From positions 1 to 42,160 of the forward strand of contig CAYPST010000022.1 of NCBI GenBank assembly GCA_964413425.1: a stretch of 42,160 bases of DNA. The letters run 5' to 3'. Below are positions 23,481 through 31,724 of the stretch, in pieces. How positions within the stretch are numbered: position 1 is the first letter of the stretch; every line of letters begins with the position of its first letter. The DNA is from DATFLS01 sp964413425 (lineage in GTDB: Bacteria; Fidelibacterota; JAANXI01). The notes below the pieces were generated by a model that made no database searches, had not been told where the DNA came from, and was given only the letters and a program-made list of their open reading frames with translations. The translations under genes and the position numbers were made by a program.

Positions 23481-24059
23481 ATGAGTATTTCAGTCTCCGC
23501 TTACATACTGGCCGGCGGTATGAGCCGCCGGTTCGGAGAGGACAAAGCGCTGTATGATTATCAGGGGAAGCCCTTGATACAGCATGTGCTTGATCACCTC
23601 GCTCCCTGCTTCAGTTCAATACATATTATCACCAAAGATCCGCGCGCCTTTGCATCGCTGGGATATCCGGTCATCAGGGATCTGATGGAGCAGCAAACCC
23701 CGTTGGTCGGGCTTCTCACCGGGTTGCAAGAGAGTGACACCGCCTGGAATTTTTTTACGGCCTGCGATCTGCCATTCCTCACCGGACAGGTGAGTACCAA
23801 TCTGCTGGAGACAGTGCCTTCCGGAGGAGACTCTGACCTCCGGGCGGTAATTCCGGTGACGAAGCGAGGGATGCAACCGCTGGTGGGCTGTTATCACAAA
23901 GATCTGGTCAGCTCGCTCCGCAGGGCGATTGCCCGGAATCAATCTGTAAAAGCCTGGCTTAAAGATGTGAAAACGATGTACCTCTGTTTTGATGATGAAC
24001 TGCCCTTCAGAAATATCAACAGAAAAGAGGATCTGGATGCGCTTCCCATTGACGGATAA
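23481..24059 (+). CDS. mobA: Molybdenum cofactor guanylyltransferase
   Basis: 192 aa. The nucleotide-binding loop is L-A-G-G-M-S-R-R-F-G-E-D-K-A-L (about 11-25), and A-C-D-L-P-F-L (about 94-100) holds the metal/GTP-binding Asp. The protein joins GMP to molybdopterin to give the bis-MGD precursor used by DMSO-reductase-family enzymes. GGAAGGAGAA precedes ATG 23481. moaA starts inside its 3' end (23-base overlap), so the two are co-translated. Its presence implies bis-MGD enzymes elsewhere in the genome. Confidence 0.92.
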   Translation: MSISVSAYILAGGMSRRFGEDKALYDYQGKPLIQHVLDHLAPCFSSIHIITKDPRAFASLGYPVIRDLMEQQTPLVGLLTGLQESDTAWNFFTACDLPFLTGQVSTNLLETVPSGGDSDLRAVIPVTKRGMQPLVGCYHKDLVSSLRRAIARNQSVKAWLKDVKTMYLCFDDELPFRNINRKEDLDALPIDG

Positions 24060-25020
24060 TTTCGGCCGGCGGATGGACTATCTCCGGTTATCGGTCACCG
24101 ACCGGTGCAATCTCCGGTGCGGGTATTGTATGCCGGAAGAAGGGATTCCCCTGATCGAACGCAGCGAAATTCTCTCCTGGGAAGAAATGGAGCGGCTCAG
24201 CAGCCTGTTTGTGGACCTGGGGATCCGCAAAATCCGGATCACCGGGGGAGAACCATTTGTTCGCAAGGGATTGATAAATTTTTTAACCCGGCTCAGGCAG
24301 CTGCCGGAGCGCCCGCTGGTTGCCGTGACCACCAACGGAACGCTCCTGGAGAGGTCGCTGAAGCAGCTGCAGGATATCGGAGTCCGGCATTTGAATGTCA
24401 GTCTGGACAGTCTCCATGCGGACACCTTCCGGAAGATTACCAGGCGAACCGGGCATGCGGCGACGCTCTCGGCTATTGAAGCGGCAGCTGCCATGGATTT
24501 CAATCTGAAAATCAATACGGTGGTTATTCCCGGGATGAATGATCACGAAATCCCGGAGTTCGCCCGGTTGACCAGAGATCGGAATCTGGAGGTGCGATTT
24601 ATCGAACCTATGCCGTTTAACGGACACGGGAAAGTCGGAGAGTCCATTACCGGTGAGGCCATTAAAGCGATATTATGCGAGCAGTTCGATCTGCATCTGA
24701 TCGCAAATGATGGCAATGGGGTAGCAGAGCAATTTCAGATACCGGGGCACAAGGGAACGCTTGGTCTTATTTATGGCGCGTCCCGGACGTTCTGTGATTC
24801 CTGTTCCCGCATCCGGGTCTCCGCCCAGGGACAGATGCGGACCTGCCTGTACGGGGTGGAGGTGCTGGATCTCAGACATCTCCTGCGAAGTGGTGCCGCT
24901 GATGCAACCATCCGGGCGGCAATCCGGAGCCAGATAAATCAGCGTTTCAAAGATGGCTTCGAAGCCGAACAACACCGGAACAAAGTGAAGTTCGAAAGTA
25001 TGGCGTCGATTGGGGGGTGA
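24037..25020 (+). CDS. moaA: GTP 3',8-cyclase
   Basis: 327 aa radical SAM enzyme that starts Moco synthesis from GTP. The N-terminal cluster motif is C-N-L-R-C-G-Y-C, the SAM motif I-T-G-G-E-P-F, and the C-terminal cluster cysteines are in F-C-D-S-C-S-R-I-R-V and M-R-T-C-L. The protein ends in the conserved Gly-Gly tail needed for activity. ATG 24037 (M-R-F-P-L-T-D-N-F-G-R) with GAGG six bases upstream is preferred over ATG 23989, which would add a non-family N-terminus. Overlaps mobA. Confidence 0.93.
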   Translation: MRFPLTDNFGRRMDYLRLSVTDRCNLRCGYCMPEEGIPLIERSEILSWEEMERLSSLFVDLGIRKIRITGGEPFVRKGLINFLTRLRQLPERPLVAVTTNGTLLERSLKQLQDIGVRHLNVSLDSLHADTFRKITRRTGHAATLSAIEAAAAMDFNLKINTVVIPGMNDHEIPEFARLTRDRNLEVRFIEPMPFNGHGKVGESITGEAIKAILCEQFDLHLIANDGNGVAEQFQIPGHKGTLGLIYGASRTFCDSCSRIRVSAQGQMRTCLYGVEVLDLRHLLRSGAADATIRAAIRSQINQRFKDGFEAEQHRNKVKFESMASIGG

Positions 25021-25042
25021 ATTCAACTTGAGAGATAAGAGG

Positions 25043-25074
25043 ATAGCACACGTCCGATGGGGATCCCGTAGGGA
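25043..25074. repeat. GGGATCCC-family palindrome with ATAGCAC flank
   Basis: ATAGCACACGTCC is followed by GATGGGGATCCCGTAGGGA. The same flank plus core order, on the other strand, is seen at 11091-11120 and 33115-33147. A weaker copy (ATAGCACGCG ... GAGGATCCAGGTGGGA) is at 25443-25473. Confidence 0.6.
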
Positions 25075-25104
25075 GATTGGCGCAGCAAGAGAAGGCAAAT
25101 GGCA

Positions 25105-25293
25105 AACGGCAAAAGGCAGAAGCAAGCGTTGGGGCAGAATTGAAGGGTAATGTACCCGAGGTGGGGTCGATACCTCAGTCAGGTATCCAGTATAGGCCGC
25201 CCGTACCCTTTGTAGATACGCCTCCTCCTCTCTTGGGTGGGTGTGCGGCTGGGAGGTGAAGCAAGAGAGGGGGACTGAGGGGGTGAGTTCCCA
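25105..25293 (+). repeat. Dispersed C/G-tract repeat, copy A
   Basis: About 190 bases that match 30083-30284 in inverted orientation along their length: AAAGGCAGAAGCAAG, CAGAATTGAA, CCTCAGTCAG, ATCCAGTATAGGC, CCTCTCTTGGGT, GGGAGGTG and GGGGGACTGAGGGGGTG occur in the same order. Shorter relatives are at 29679-29785 (inverted) and 11341-11457 (direct). Confidence 0.75.
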
Positions 25294-25710
25294 CCCCGGA
25301 ATGGCACGCAGATTTGCCCAGAAAAAAAGGATGACCACAGAGTGAAAAGACGTGAGAAGTGAGAAGTGAAACGTGAGAAGCAGGAAAGTCGGAATAACCA
25401 GTTGGCAATTGGCAGTGGGCAACCGCCCAGCTCCACCCCGAATAGCACGCGTCTCATGAGGATCCAGGTGGGAGTTTGGCCCAGAAGGAAGAGATTTACA
25501 CAGATTACTAAAGATAGGAGAGTGAAGAGGAAAGCAGTGTTATGTGCATGATATCGGTTTTTAATGGTCCAAATTGCTCCAGAATTGCCGGGAATGTTTC
25601 AGTAGCTCTCTGCGTTCTCAGCGCCCTTTGAGCCAGAGGCTCTCCTCTGGAGCGAACTTTGCGTGAACTAATAAACTTATATCATATTATCCAGCGGTTA
25701 AGGGGGAGGA

Positions 25711-26622
25711 ATGATTAACGTCAGCCACAAATCGAATACCCTGCGCCGGGCGAAAGCCGGGGGTGTGTTGAAAGCGCAGCCGGAAACGCTGCAGCGGGTA
25801 CGGGAGGGGACCGTGCCCAAGGGTGACGTGCTTGCGACTGCCCGGGCTGCCGGCATTGCAGCGGCCAAGCGCACCAGCGACTGGGTAGTGTTCAGCCATC
25901 CTATCCCGCTGGATTGGGTGGACCTGACTTTTGACATTCGGGAAGATGGTTTGAAGGTGACCGCTGAAGCCGAAACAGTCTGGAAAACCGGGGTGGAGAT
26001 CGAGGCGATCACGGCGGTCTCGGCTGCGCTGCTGAATGCGTTTGATATGCTGAAGCCCCTGGATACGGAGATGGAAATCGGGGAAATAAAGGTCGAGGAA
26101 AAACGGGGCGGCAAAGCCCAGTTCACCGAACAGTTCGAGGAGCCACTGCGGGCTGCAGTGCTGGTGATTTCCACGTCCACCTACCAGGGAACCCGGGAAG
26201 ACAAATCCGGTCGAATTATTCAACAGTACTTACAGGCGCAGCCGGTGGAGGTGGCGGTGTACGAAATCCTGCCCGACGAGAAGGACCGGATACAGAATCG
26301 GATTCTGGAGCTGGTGAAGCAGGAGCATTGTGATCTGGTGATTACCACCGGGGGGACAGGCTTCGGGCCCACCGATTTCACACCGGAGGCGACCAGGCCG
26401 CTCCTGGAGAAAGAGGCGCCGGGTATCGCAGAGAAACTGCGGGATTACGGATCACAGCGGACCCCGTATGCCATGCTGTCCCGCGAGGTGGCAGGCACCA
26501 TCGATCGGTCGCTGGTTATTACTCTCCCCGGGAGCTCAAACGGCGCCCGGGAGAGTATGGAAGCTTTGTTTCCGGGTATTCTGCATATCTTCCCGATGCT
26601 GAGGGGCGGAGGGCATGGGTGA
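25711..26622 (+). CDS. Bifunctional MoaC-MoaB fusion (Moco biosynthesis)
   Basis: 303 aa. Residues 1-140 are MoaC: K-G-D-V-L-A-T-A-R-A-A-G-I-A-A-A-K, S-H-P-I-P-L (Cys of the usual C-H-P is Ser), T-G-V-E-I-E-A-I-T-A-V-S, and F-D-M-L-K with the Asp and Lys needed for cyclic pyranopterin formation. Residues 150-303 are a MogA/MoaB domain: T-T-G-G-T-G-F-G-P-T-D, E-V-A-G-T-I and L-P-G-S-S-N-G-A, which adenylates molybdopterin before molybdate insertion. The start at 25711 (M-I-N-V-S-H-K-S-N-T) is preceded by GGGGGAGGA. moeA follows 130 bases later. The fusion joins steps 1b and 3 of the pathway. Confidence 0.92.
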   Translation: MINVSHKSNTLRRAKAGGVLKAQPETLQRVREGTVPKGDVLATARAAGIAAAKRTSDWVVFSHPIPLDWVDLTFDIREDGLKVTAEAETVWKTGVEIEAITAVSAALLNAFDMLKPLDTEMEIGEIKVEEKRGGKAQFTEQFEEPLRAAVLVISTSTYQGTREDKSGRIIQQYLQAQPVEVAVYEILPDEKDRIQNRILELVKQEHCDLVITTGGTGFGPTDFTPEATRPLLEKEAPGIAEKLRDYGSQRTPYAMLSREVAGTIDRSLVITLPGSSNGARESMEALFPGILHIFPMLRGGGHG

Positions 26623-26752
26623 GCCTTAAAAAATCCAAAATTCAAAACTTTGAGAATACGAAGGAGTGTTTTGTTTGTAATCTGTGTTAATCCGTTTTTT
26701 CTGTGTTTATCCGCGTGCTATTTTTTAATTATGCAGGTTAAGCAGACGTGAC

Positions 26753-27988
26753 ATGATTTCCATCGACGAAGCCAGACAGATCGTGCGGGAGTACCAGCTG
26801 GAGCCGAAGAGTGAGCGGCGATCGCTGGAGGCATCGCTGGGATATTTTCTAACGGAGGATATCCGGGCGCCGGAGCCGCTGCCGCGCTTCGACAACAGCG
26901 CTATGGATGGCTACGCTGTGGCTCTGCCGGAAAAGGCAGGAGATGACGTGCCACTGACGCTGCCGGTAGTGGGAGAGTCCCGGGCGGGTGTGCCTTATGA
27001 AATCTCTCTGGAAAAAGGCACTGCTGTCCGAATTTCCACCGGAGCAGTGGTGCCGGCGGGCACGGATCTGGTGGTGCCGGTGGAAGATACCGAAGCCGCA
27101 GATTCGCAAGTGATAATTCATTCCCTGGGAGAAGGCGGAGCACATATTCGTCTGAAAGGCGAAGAAGTGGAGGAGGGGGCGGTCATCGTCCGACAACGAA
27201 CAAAAGTGACCCCACCGGTCCTGGCCTGGTGCGCGACCTTCGGTATCACGGAACTGTTGGTATTTACCAAGCCAAGAGTTGCCGTCCTCACCACCGGCCA
27301 CGAACTTATCGACTATGCACAATCGCCTGAACCGGGGCAGATCCGGAACTCGAATCAACTCTACCTGGAGTACTATTTGCGATCCATCGGATTGGAGCCG
27401 GTGCATTCTGCACGAGTGCCGGATGCTCCGGAGGCCACAGAACAGGCCATCCGGGAGGCGGCAGCTCAGGCGGATATCGTGTTGATTAGCGGTGGCGTGT
27501 CGGTCGGGCCGCACGATCATGTGAAGGAAGCTGCCGAGTCGCTGGGGTTCAAGCGGCGCTTCTGGAAGGTGGCACAAAAGCCGGGCAAACCGCTCTATTT
27601 CGCGTCTGACCAAAACACTATGCTGTTCGGACTCCCCGGCAATCCGGTGTCCACAGTGATGAGCACGCTGGTGTATGTCCACCCCGTGCTGAACTATCTC
27701 CGTGGAAGTCCCGCAGCCGAACTGCCATCGGTCCGCGTTCCGTTATCCGAGCCGCTCACCGGGTTGCGTGCTTCCCGCTCCCGGTTCCTGCTGGTCCGGC
27801 TGGAACATCGCGATGACGGGAGCCTCACGCTCTCGCCTGCGGCCAGGCAGCGATCGCATATGTTATCCGGCGTAACGACAGGGGATGGCTTTCTGATTGT
27901 CCCGCCGGAAGAGGATACAATCAAAGCGGGGACGGTAGTGACAGTCTACCTGTTCCCCTGGAATACCGAAATACAAACCATTGAATAA
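26753..27988 (+). CDS. moeA: Molybdopterin molybdotransferase
   Basis: 411 aa. MoeA domains I-IV are present: F-D-N-S-A-M-D-G-Y-A (about 45-54), V-L-T-T-G-H-E-L (about 183-190), S-G-G-V-S-V-G-P-H-D-H (about 248-258) and L-P-G-N-P-V-S (about 294-300). It inserts molybdate into adenylated molybdopterin supplied by the MoaB domain of the gene before it. The start at 26753 has a weak ribosome site. MOSC gene follows by 11 bases. Confidence 0.93.
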   Translation: MISIDEARQIVREYQLEPKSERRSLEASLGYFLTEDIRAPEPLPRFDNSAMDGYAVALPEKAGDDVPLTLPVVGESRAGVPYEISLEKGTAVRISTGAVVPAGTDLVVPVEDTEAADSQVIIHSLGEGGAHIRLKGEEVEEGAVIVRQRTKVTPPVLAWCATFGITELLVFTKPRVAVLTTGHELIDYAQSPEPGQIRNSNQLYLEYYLRSIGLEPVHSARVPDAPEATEQAIREAAAQADIVLISGGVSVGPHDHVKEAAESLGFKRRFWKVAQKPGKPLYFASDQNTMLFGLPGNPVSTVMSTLVYVHPVLNYLRGSPAAELPSVRVPLSEPLTGLRASRSRFLLVRLEHRDDGSLTLSPAARQRSHMLSGVTTGDGFLIVPPEEDTIKAGTVVTVYLFPWNTEIQTIE

Positions 27989-27999
27989 GGTCTGAATCT

Positions 28000-28449
28000 A
28001 TGGCAACCATAGAAGCAATCTGTATCAGCACCAGAAAAGGTCGGGTGAAGAAGCCTGTTCAACAGGCGGAATTCCGCGAAAAGCACGGGATTGTCAGCGA
28101 CGCGCATGCCGGAGACTGGCACCGGCAGGTCTCGCTGCTCCCTCTGGAGAGCATCAACCTGATGCGGGAAAAGATCCCCAATCTGGCAGACGGTGCCTTT
28201 GCCGAGAATCTGATTACCAGGGGATTGGATTACACCCACGTGGATATCGGCACTCGTCTGCAGCTGGGGGCGGATGTCGTGCTGGAAGTCACCCAGATTG
28301 GCAAGGAATGCCACACCGCCTGTGCTATCCGCACCATGACAGGGGACTGTATCATGCCCAGGGAAGGGGTTTTCGCGCGGGTAATTCAGGGAGGTGAGCT
28401 GGCACCCGGCGACAAAGTGGAACTGGCTGACATCATGGAACAGGCATAA
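28000..28449 (+). CDS. MOSC-domain protein
   Basis: 149 aa MOSC domain, 11 bases after moeA. Family features: H-G-I-V-S-D-A-H-A-G near residue 28, Q-V-S-L-L-P, F-A-E-N-L-I, and the conserved G-K-E-C-H-T-A-C-A-I with the cysteine thought to act in sulfur or Moco handling. Small MOSC proteins coded with moeA/moaC are presumed to act in cofactor sulfuration or delivery. Confidence 0.9.
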   Translation: MATIEAICISTRKGRVKKPVQQAEFREKHGIVSDAHAGDWHRQVSLLPLESINLMREKIPNLADGAFAENLITRGLDYTHVDIGTRLQLGADVVLEVTQIGKECHTACAIRTMTGDCIMPREGVFARVIQGGELAPGDKVELADIMEQA

Positions 28450-28686
28450 ATCTCCGCCCTCGCCGATCGCCAGTTGCGTCCGGTGATGGTCTGTTGCGCT
28501 GAGAGTTCCTCCACAAATCAGTTCACCTTACTGCGGTACTGAGAGTGTTGAATATCGAGTAGAAAATATGATACGCTGAACCAGTCTTACGTTTATTATA
28601 CATAGTACATATTCCAAACCTTTCTAAGAATACAGTAGGGTCTTGTTAATCCCGCCCAGATTCCGCCAGTGTGTGGAGTCAAAGGA
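28450..28686. other. Spacer after the Moco cluster, no gene seen
   Basis: Ordinary AT-rich sequence leading to the terminator at 28687. Nothing recognisable. Confidence 0.4.
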
Positions 28687-28724
28687 GGAACCCCGGCTGT
28701 TAAGCCGGGGGGTTCCATTTTTCT
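28687..28724 (+). terminator. Intrinsic terminator, plus strand
   Basis: GGAACCCCGGC pairs with GCCGGGGGGTTCC (two-base bulge) around TGTTAA, followed by ATTTTTCTTT. Placed after the moaC-moaB/moeA/MOSC run, about 240 bases past its last stop. Confidence 0.75.
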
Positions 28725-28763
28725 TTGCGTCCTTTGCGTTTGTTTCATAACCAGACTCACTTC

Positions 28764-28795
28764 CAAAAAAATACCCCCTCCATTTCGAAGGGGGC
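28764..28795 (-). terminator. Intrinsic terminator, minus strand
   Basis: On the minus strand CCCCCT pairs with AGGGGG and is followed by TATTTTTTT. It lies 34 bases past the stop of the secreted-protein gene. Confidence 0.85.
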
Positions 28796-28828
28796 ACTCA
28801 TTGGCTGGAAGTCAGCGCCTGTTGATTG

Positions 28829-29386
28829 TTATTTGGCCGCCACTGCGACACCAACTTCAAAATCCATGGCATCAAATCTGGCATGTCTGATCACATCCAG
28901 CGCGTCGATGAATGCTTCTTCCGCTTTCCCGCTGGTCCACGCGGCCTGCTTCCATTCGCCGACCGGCGTGTTCACGTCTTCAGCATACTTGGCCGATGCG
29001 ATTAATCGGCCACCTTCCGGACTGACATTGGCGTTAAAGCTCATCCACAGAGCCAGATCGTCCTGAATCTGTTTTTTCGCCGCAAAGACCAGCGGTTCGT
29101 CATCCAGGAGATCTCTCAGGTCACTCATCACCAGCGTCGCTTCAGATGCGGTAATTTTCCAATCCATGGTTCTGAGCAAATTATAGGTATCGACATACAC
29201 GTCAGCCGGCGGCACCCCTTCCTGTACCATAATGATACGGTTGGCACCGTCCGGGATATCCTCAATGACTCCCATTGGCGATTCCTGGGCAATCACATTG
29301 CTGGTAAATGCGAAGAGAAGGACAACTGCTACCAGCAGAGAGAGTAACGAACCAAAATTTCCGGTATGTTTTGTTAAGTATCTCAT
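28829..29386 (-). CDS. Secreted/periplasmic protein of unknown function
   Basis: 185 aa. An N-terminal signal peptide (S-L-L-S-L-L-V-A-V-V-L-L-F-A-F-T-S-N-V-I-A, cleavage near A-Q-E) precedes a soluble helical domain of about 150 residues with no cysteine and no motif I recognise. W-K-I-T-A-S-E-A-T and L-A-L-W-M-S-F-N-A are prominent. GGGAGGT lies eight bases before ATG 29386, and a clean terminator follows, so it is a monocistronic gene. Confidence 0.75.
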   Translation of the reverse strand: MRYLTKHTGNFGSLLSLLVAVVLLFAFTSNVIAQESPMGVIEDIPDGANRIIMVQEGVPPADVYVDTYNLLRTMDWKITASEATLVMSDLRDLLDDEPLVFAAKKQIQDDLALWMSFNANVSPEGGRLIASAKYAEDVNTPVGEWKQAAWTSGKAEEAFIDALDVIRHARFDAMDFEVGVAVAAK

Positions 29387-29678
29387 AACTGAACCTCCCT
29401 GTTAAGTCTTATTCAAAATTTAACCTCTTTCGTTCATATAGAAGCACAAAATGCATTCCAACTTTATGTTTCCGACAATACTTCGGAATTTACTGGTAAA
29501 TACCTAAATTACTTCTGTCATATTTTCAAAATTTTCCATGGATATATGTGAAAAGATCAGAGGGGGAGTATAAGGAGTGACAGGGCAAAGGAAAAGCAGG
29601 ACTAAAAACGGTGTCTATAACGACAGAAATGAGGAGACTTTATCGTTGTTTTTTCACTTTAGCTCTGTGTGTCAGAGG

Positions 29679-29785
29679 CAACTCACCCCCTCGGTCCCCC
29701 TCTCTTACATCTACTCCTCTCCTCGCAGCCACCCAAGAGAGGGGGAGGCGCATCTCAGAACGACCTGTGTATTTCGGATTCCTCT
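29679..29785 (-). repeat. Dispersed C/G-tract repeat, copy C
   Basis: CACCCCCTCGGTCCCCCTCTCT on the left and CACCCAAGAGAGGGGGAGGC on the right, the inverse of copy A. It lacks the distal AAGGCAGAAGC part seen in copies A and B. Confidence 0.65.
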
Positions 29786-30082
29786 GTACTGCTTTCTGTG
29801 GCACTCCGGCGAGGCTGTCCCTCCTCACATCCCGGAGTATTGGCAGTTGACAATTGACGATTGACAACGGACCGTTTTCCTGCCCGATTCCCGCGCAGAA
29901 ATCTCCTCGCTCTCGTATTGCGCCATACTTTATCAACACTTACGTTTGCCTTTTGCCTTCATGCTTCTCTCTCCCTGGGCATCGCAGAGCGTGGGTCACA
30001 CCTCCGGTGCTCTCCGGCCAACTTCCCGATAATCCCCTGTCAACAAAATCGCAGATTGTGGCCAGGGCAAATCGGGACTTGC

Positions 30083-30284
30083 CAGCACCCCCTCGGTCCC
30101 CCTGTTCCAGACTAAGTCGGGATCTCCGACTTACACCTCCACCTCCCATCACACCAACCCAAGAGAGGGGGGCGCATCTCCAAACGCACGGGCTGCCTAT
30201 ACTGGATAACTGACTGAGATGTAGAATCCACCTGGGAAACATTACCATTCAATTCTGCCACAACACTTGCTTCTGCCTTTTGCT
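30083..30284 (-). repeat. Dispersed C/G-tract repeat, copy B
   Basis: Inverted copy of 25105-25293 with an extra insert of about 30 bases (AAGTCGGGATCTCCGACTT, itself a hairpin) in the middle. Shared landmarks read GCCTATACTGGAT, CTGACTGAG, TTCAATTCTG and CTTGCTTCTGCCTTT. Confidence 0.75.
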
Positions 30285-30331
30285 CCGAAGGAGTCCCCCT
30301 TGGGGCCGTTTGCCTTCTCTCGCTATGCAAA

Positions 30332-30369
30332 TCTGTCCCACAGAGATCCCGATGGAACGTGCCATTTGG
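30332..30369. repeat. Diverged GGGATCCC-family copy
   Basis: ATCTGTCCCACAGAGATCCC then GATGGAACGTGCCATTTGGG. Same flank order as at 11085-11120, with several substitutions. Confidence 0.5.
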
Positions 30370-30441
30370 GGCCGGGCGGCGAGTCGGCCTCCCCCAGAGG
30401 GGCGCCTATGGCCCGGTCTCCCGTCTCCGTTTCCCCTGGCG

Positions 30442-30726
30442 TTTCAAATACCCCTGAGCTTACTGCTTCCCGTACGCATGGAAAACCTCCTGCCCGCCTG
30501 CAAGAACATCGGGGCAACCCACATCACCAACGGATGTTACCATCTGCACCCGGTGGAGTGGAACAGCGGCGAATCTGCCGGGCTGCTCACGGGGTACTGT
30601 CTGGACCGGAACACCGCCCCCCGCCAGGTCCGCCGGAACCGGGAACACCTCGAAGCATTCCAGGGATTTCTCCGGGAGCAGGGAGTGGAGCTGGAGTGGC
30701 CGGGGGTGAAGAGTTCGGCAAGGTAA
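30442..30726 (+). pseudogene. C-terminal remnant of a FAD-dependent oxidoreductase
   Basis: The frame reads F-Q-I-P-L-S-L-L-L-P, E-N-L-L-P-A-C-K-N-I-G-A-T-H-I-T-N-G-C-Y-H-L-H-P and V-E-W-N-S-G-E-S-A-G-L-L-T-G-Y-C-L, the closing FAD-binding stretch of PF12831-type flavoproteins, ending A-F-Q-G-F-L-R-E-Q-G-V-E-L-E-W-P. Upstream the frame runs into repeat sequence with no N-terminal FAD domain. This is the last quarter of a gene lost by deletion or repeat insertion. Confidence 0.7.
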
Positions 30727-30845
30727 GGAGTTTTGGAAATCTGAAAGAGAAAATTATTATAAACTCTAATGACTATAAATAAAGTGATAGGACTATAAAA
30801 ACCATGTATTTAGTGATCAGGAGATTATTGGCAATTTGCTATAGT

Positions 30846-31724
30846 TTATATTTTTTTAAAACTCTCAGACTGTTGCGTAGCGATAAAATCTCTATAAATA
30901 GTTGCTGTAAACCATTGCATGTATGTTCGTGATTCATTTGCAAATCGCGCTCCAACAAGAATGGTAATAAACATCAGCGCTCCAACTATAATGATATTAT
31001 TGCCCACCGGATAATTCATGACGAGAGCGTATCCGCCCAATATCCCCGTTACGAAAGAAATAGCTATCGAATACCATAGTTTCTTGAAATTACACCATTT
31101 GAGTCCTTTGAACACTGATAGAAGAAAGTATCCGCTTCCCAAAATAATAAGACCAAGTGATATTAAGAATTTCAACAAATCCATACTATATAAATCAATG
31201 GCAGGTATTAGAGTAAATCCTGCATAAAATGCTGCGGATATGAACAGAGATACCGAACAGCCACGTAGAAGCACATACATACCCTGGAATTGTTCCGCAT
31301 AGGATTTTTCAGAATGTTGTAATACATAGGTGCGGCAAAGTCGAAAGGCATCATTGCGTCTTGCATCTATTAGTTTTTGGTCTTCGTCTGAATCAGCAAC
31401 CGAAAGTTCAAACTGTTTTTCAATTAAATCTGCGAGTTTATGTTTAACCGCTGAGGAAAGCGATTCATTCTTTTCATCAAGAAAAATAACCGAAAAATAT
31501 CGCTCTTCGCCTGATTCCGTATGCTTTTTTGATTTGATAACGTCTTTAGCAATACTATGAATCAGATGTCCAAGCACGTAGCTTGGGATAATCCCAATAA
31601 CTGCGCTCATGGTGGATGGCATGATTATATCAAAAAAACCGAGTGGTAACCATAAGAGCACCAGGAGAATCGCACCGGGGATAAAATATCCGTATATATC
31701 ATAGAAATTAAATCGATCAACCAT
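30846..31724 (-). CDS. Multi-pass membrane protein, partner of the DHH phosphoesterase
   Basis: 292 aa. Two N-terminal membrane helices (about 12-30 and 38-58), a charged cytoplasmic region of about 90 residues (H-T-E-S-G-E-E-R-Y-F-S-V through the Asp/Glu-rich D-S-D-E-D-Q-K), then four further hydrophobic segments from about 155 to 265. I do not recognise the family. Its start overlaps the end of the DHH gene by eight bases, implying coupled expression. AT-rich compared with the Moco region. A membrane effector gated by a nucleotide signal is a possible but unproven reading. Confidence 0.72.
   Translation of the reverse strand: MVDRFNFYDIYGYFIPGAILLVLLWLPLGFFDIIMPSTMSAVIGIIPSYVLGHLIHSIAKDVIKSKKHTESGEERYFSVIFLDEKNESLSSAVKHKLADLIEKQFELSVADSDEDQKLIDARRNDAFRLCRTYVLQHSEKSYAEQFQGMYVLLRGCSVSLFISAAFYAGFTLIPAIDLYSMDLLKFLISLGLIILGSGYFLLSVFKGLKWCNFKKLWYSIAISFVTGILGGYALVMNYPVGNNIIIVGALMFITILVGARFANESRTYMQWFTATIYRDFIATQQSESFKKI

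Larger units (their letters stand above)
25021..25710. repeat. Repeat-filled spacer between moaA and moaC-moaB
   Basis: Contains GGGATCCC-family copies (25043-25074 and 25441-25473), heptamer runs (25094-25121 GGCAAAT/GGCAAAC/GGCAAAA; 25352-25380 GTGAGAA repeats; 25399-25422), dispersed repeat copy A and, at 25605-25670, words like CTTTGCGTGAACT typical of dispersed intergenic repeats. No gene seen. Confidence 0.6.
29387..30845. other. Long spacer with two dispersed repeats and one gene remnant
   Basis: Contains repeat copies C (29679-29785) and B (30083-30284), heptamer words at 29841-29868 (TTGACAA, TTGACGA, TTGACAA), a GGGATCCC-like copy (30332-30369) and the flavoprotein fragment at 30442-30726. 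No intact gene. Confidence 0.55.

Noticed and set aside
26849..27682. 277-codon minus-strand frame opposite moeA
   Set aside because: moeA motifs are complete on the plus strand; the reverse frame has no domain or ribosome site.
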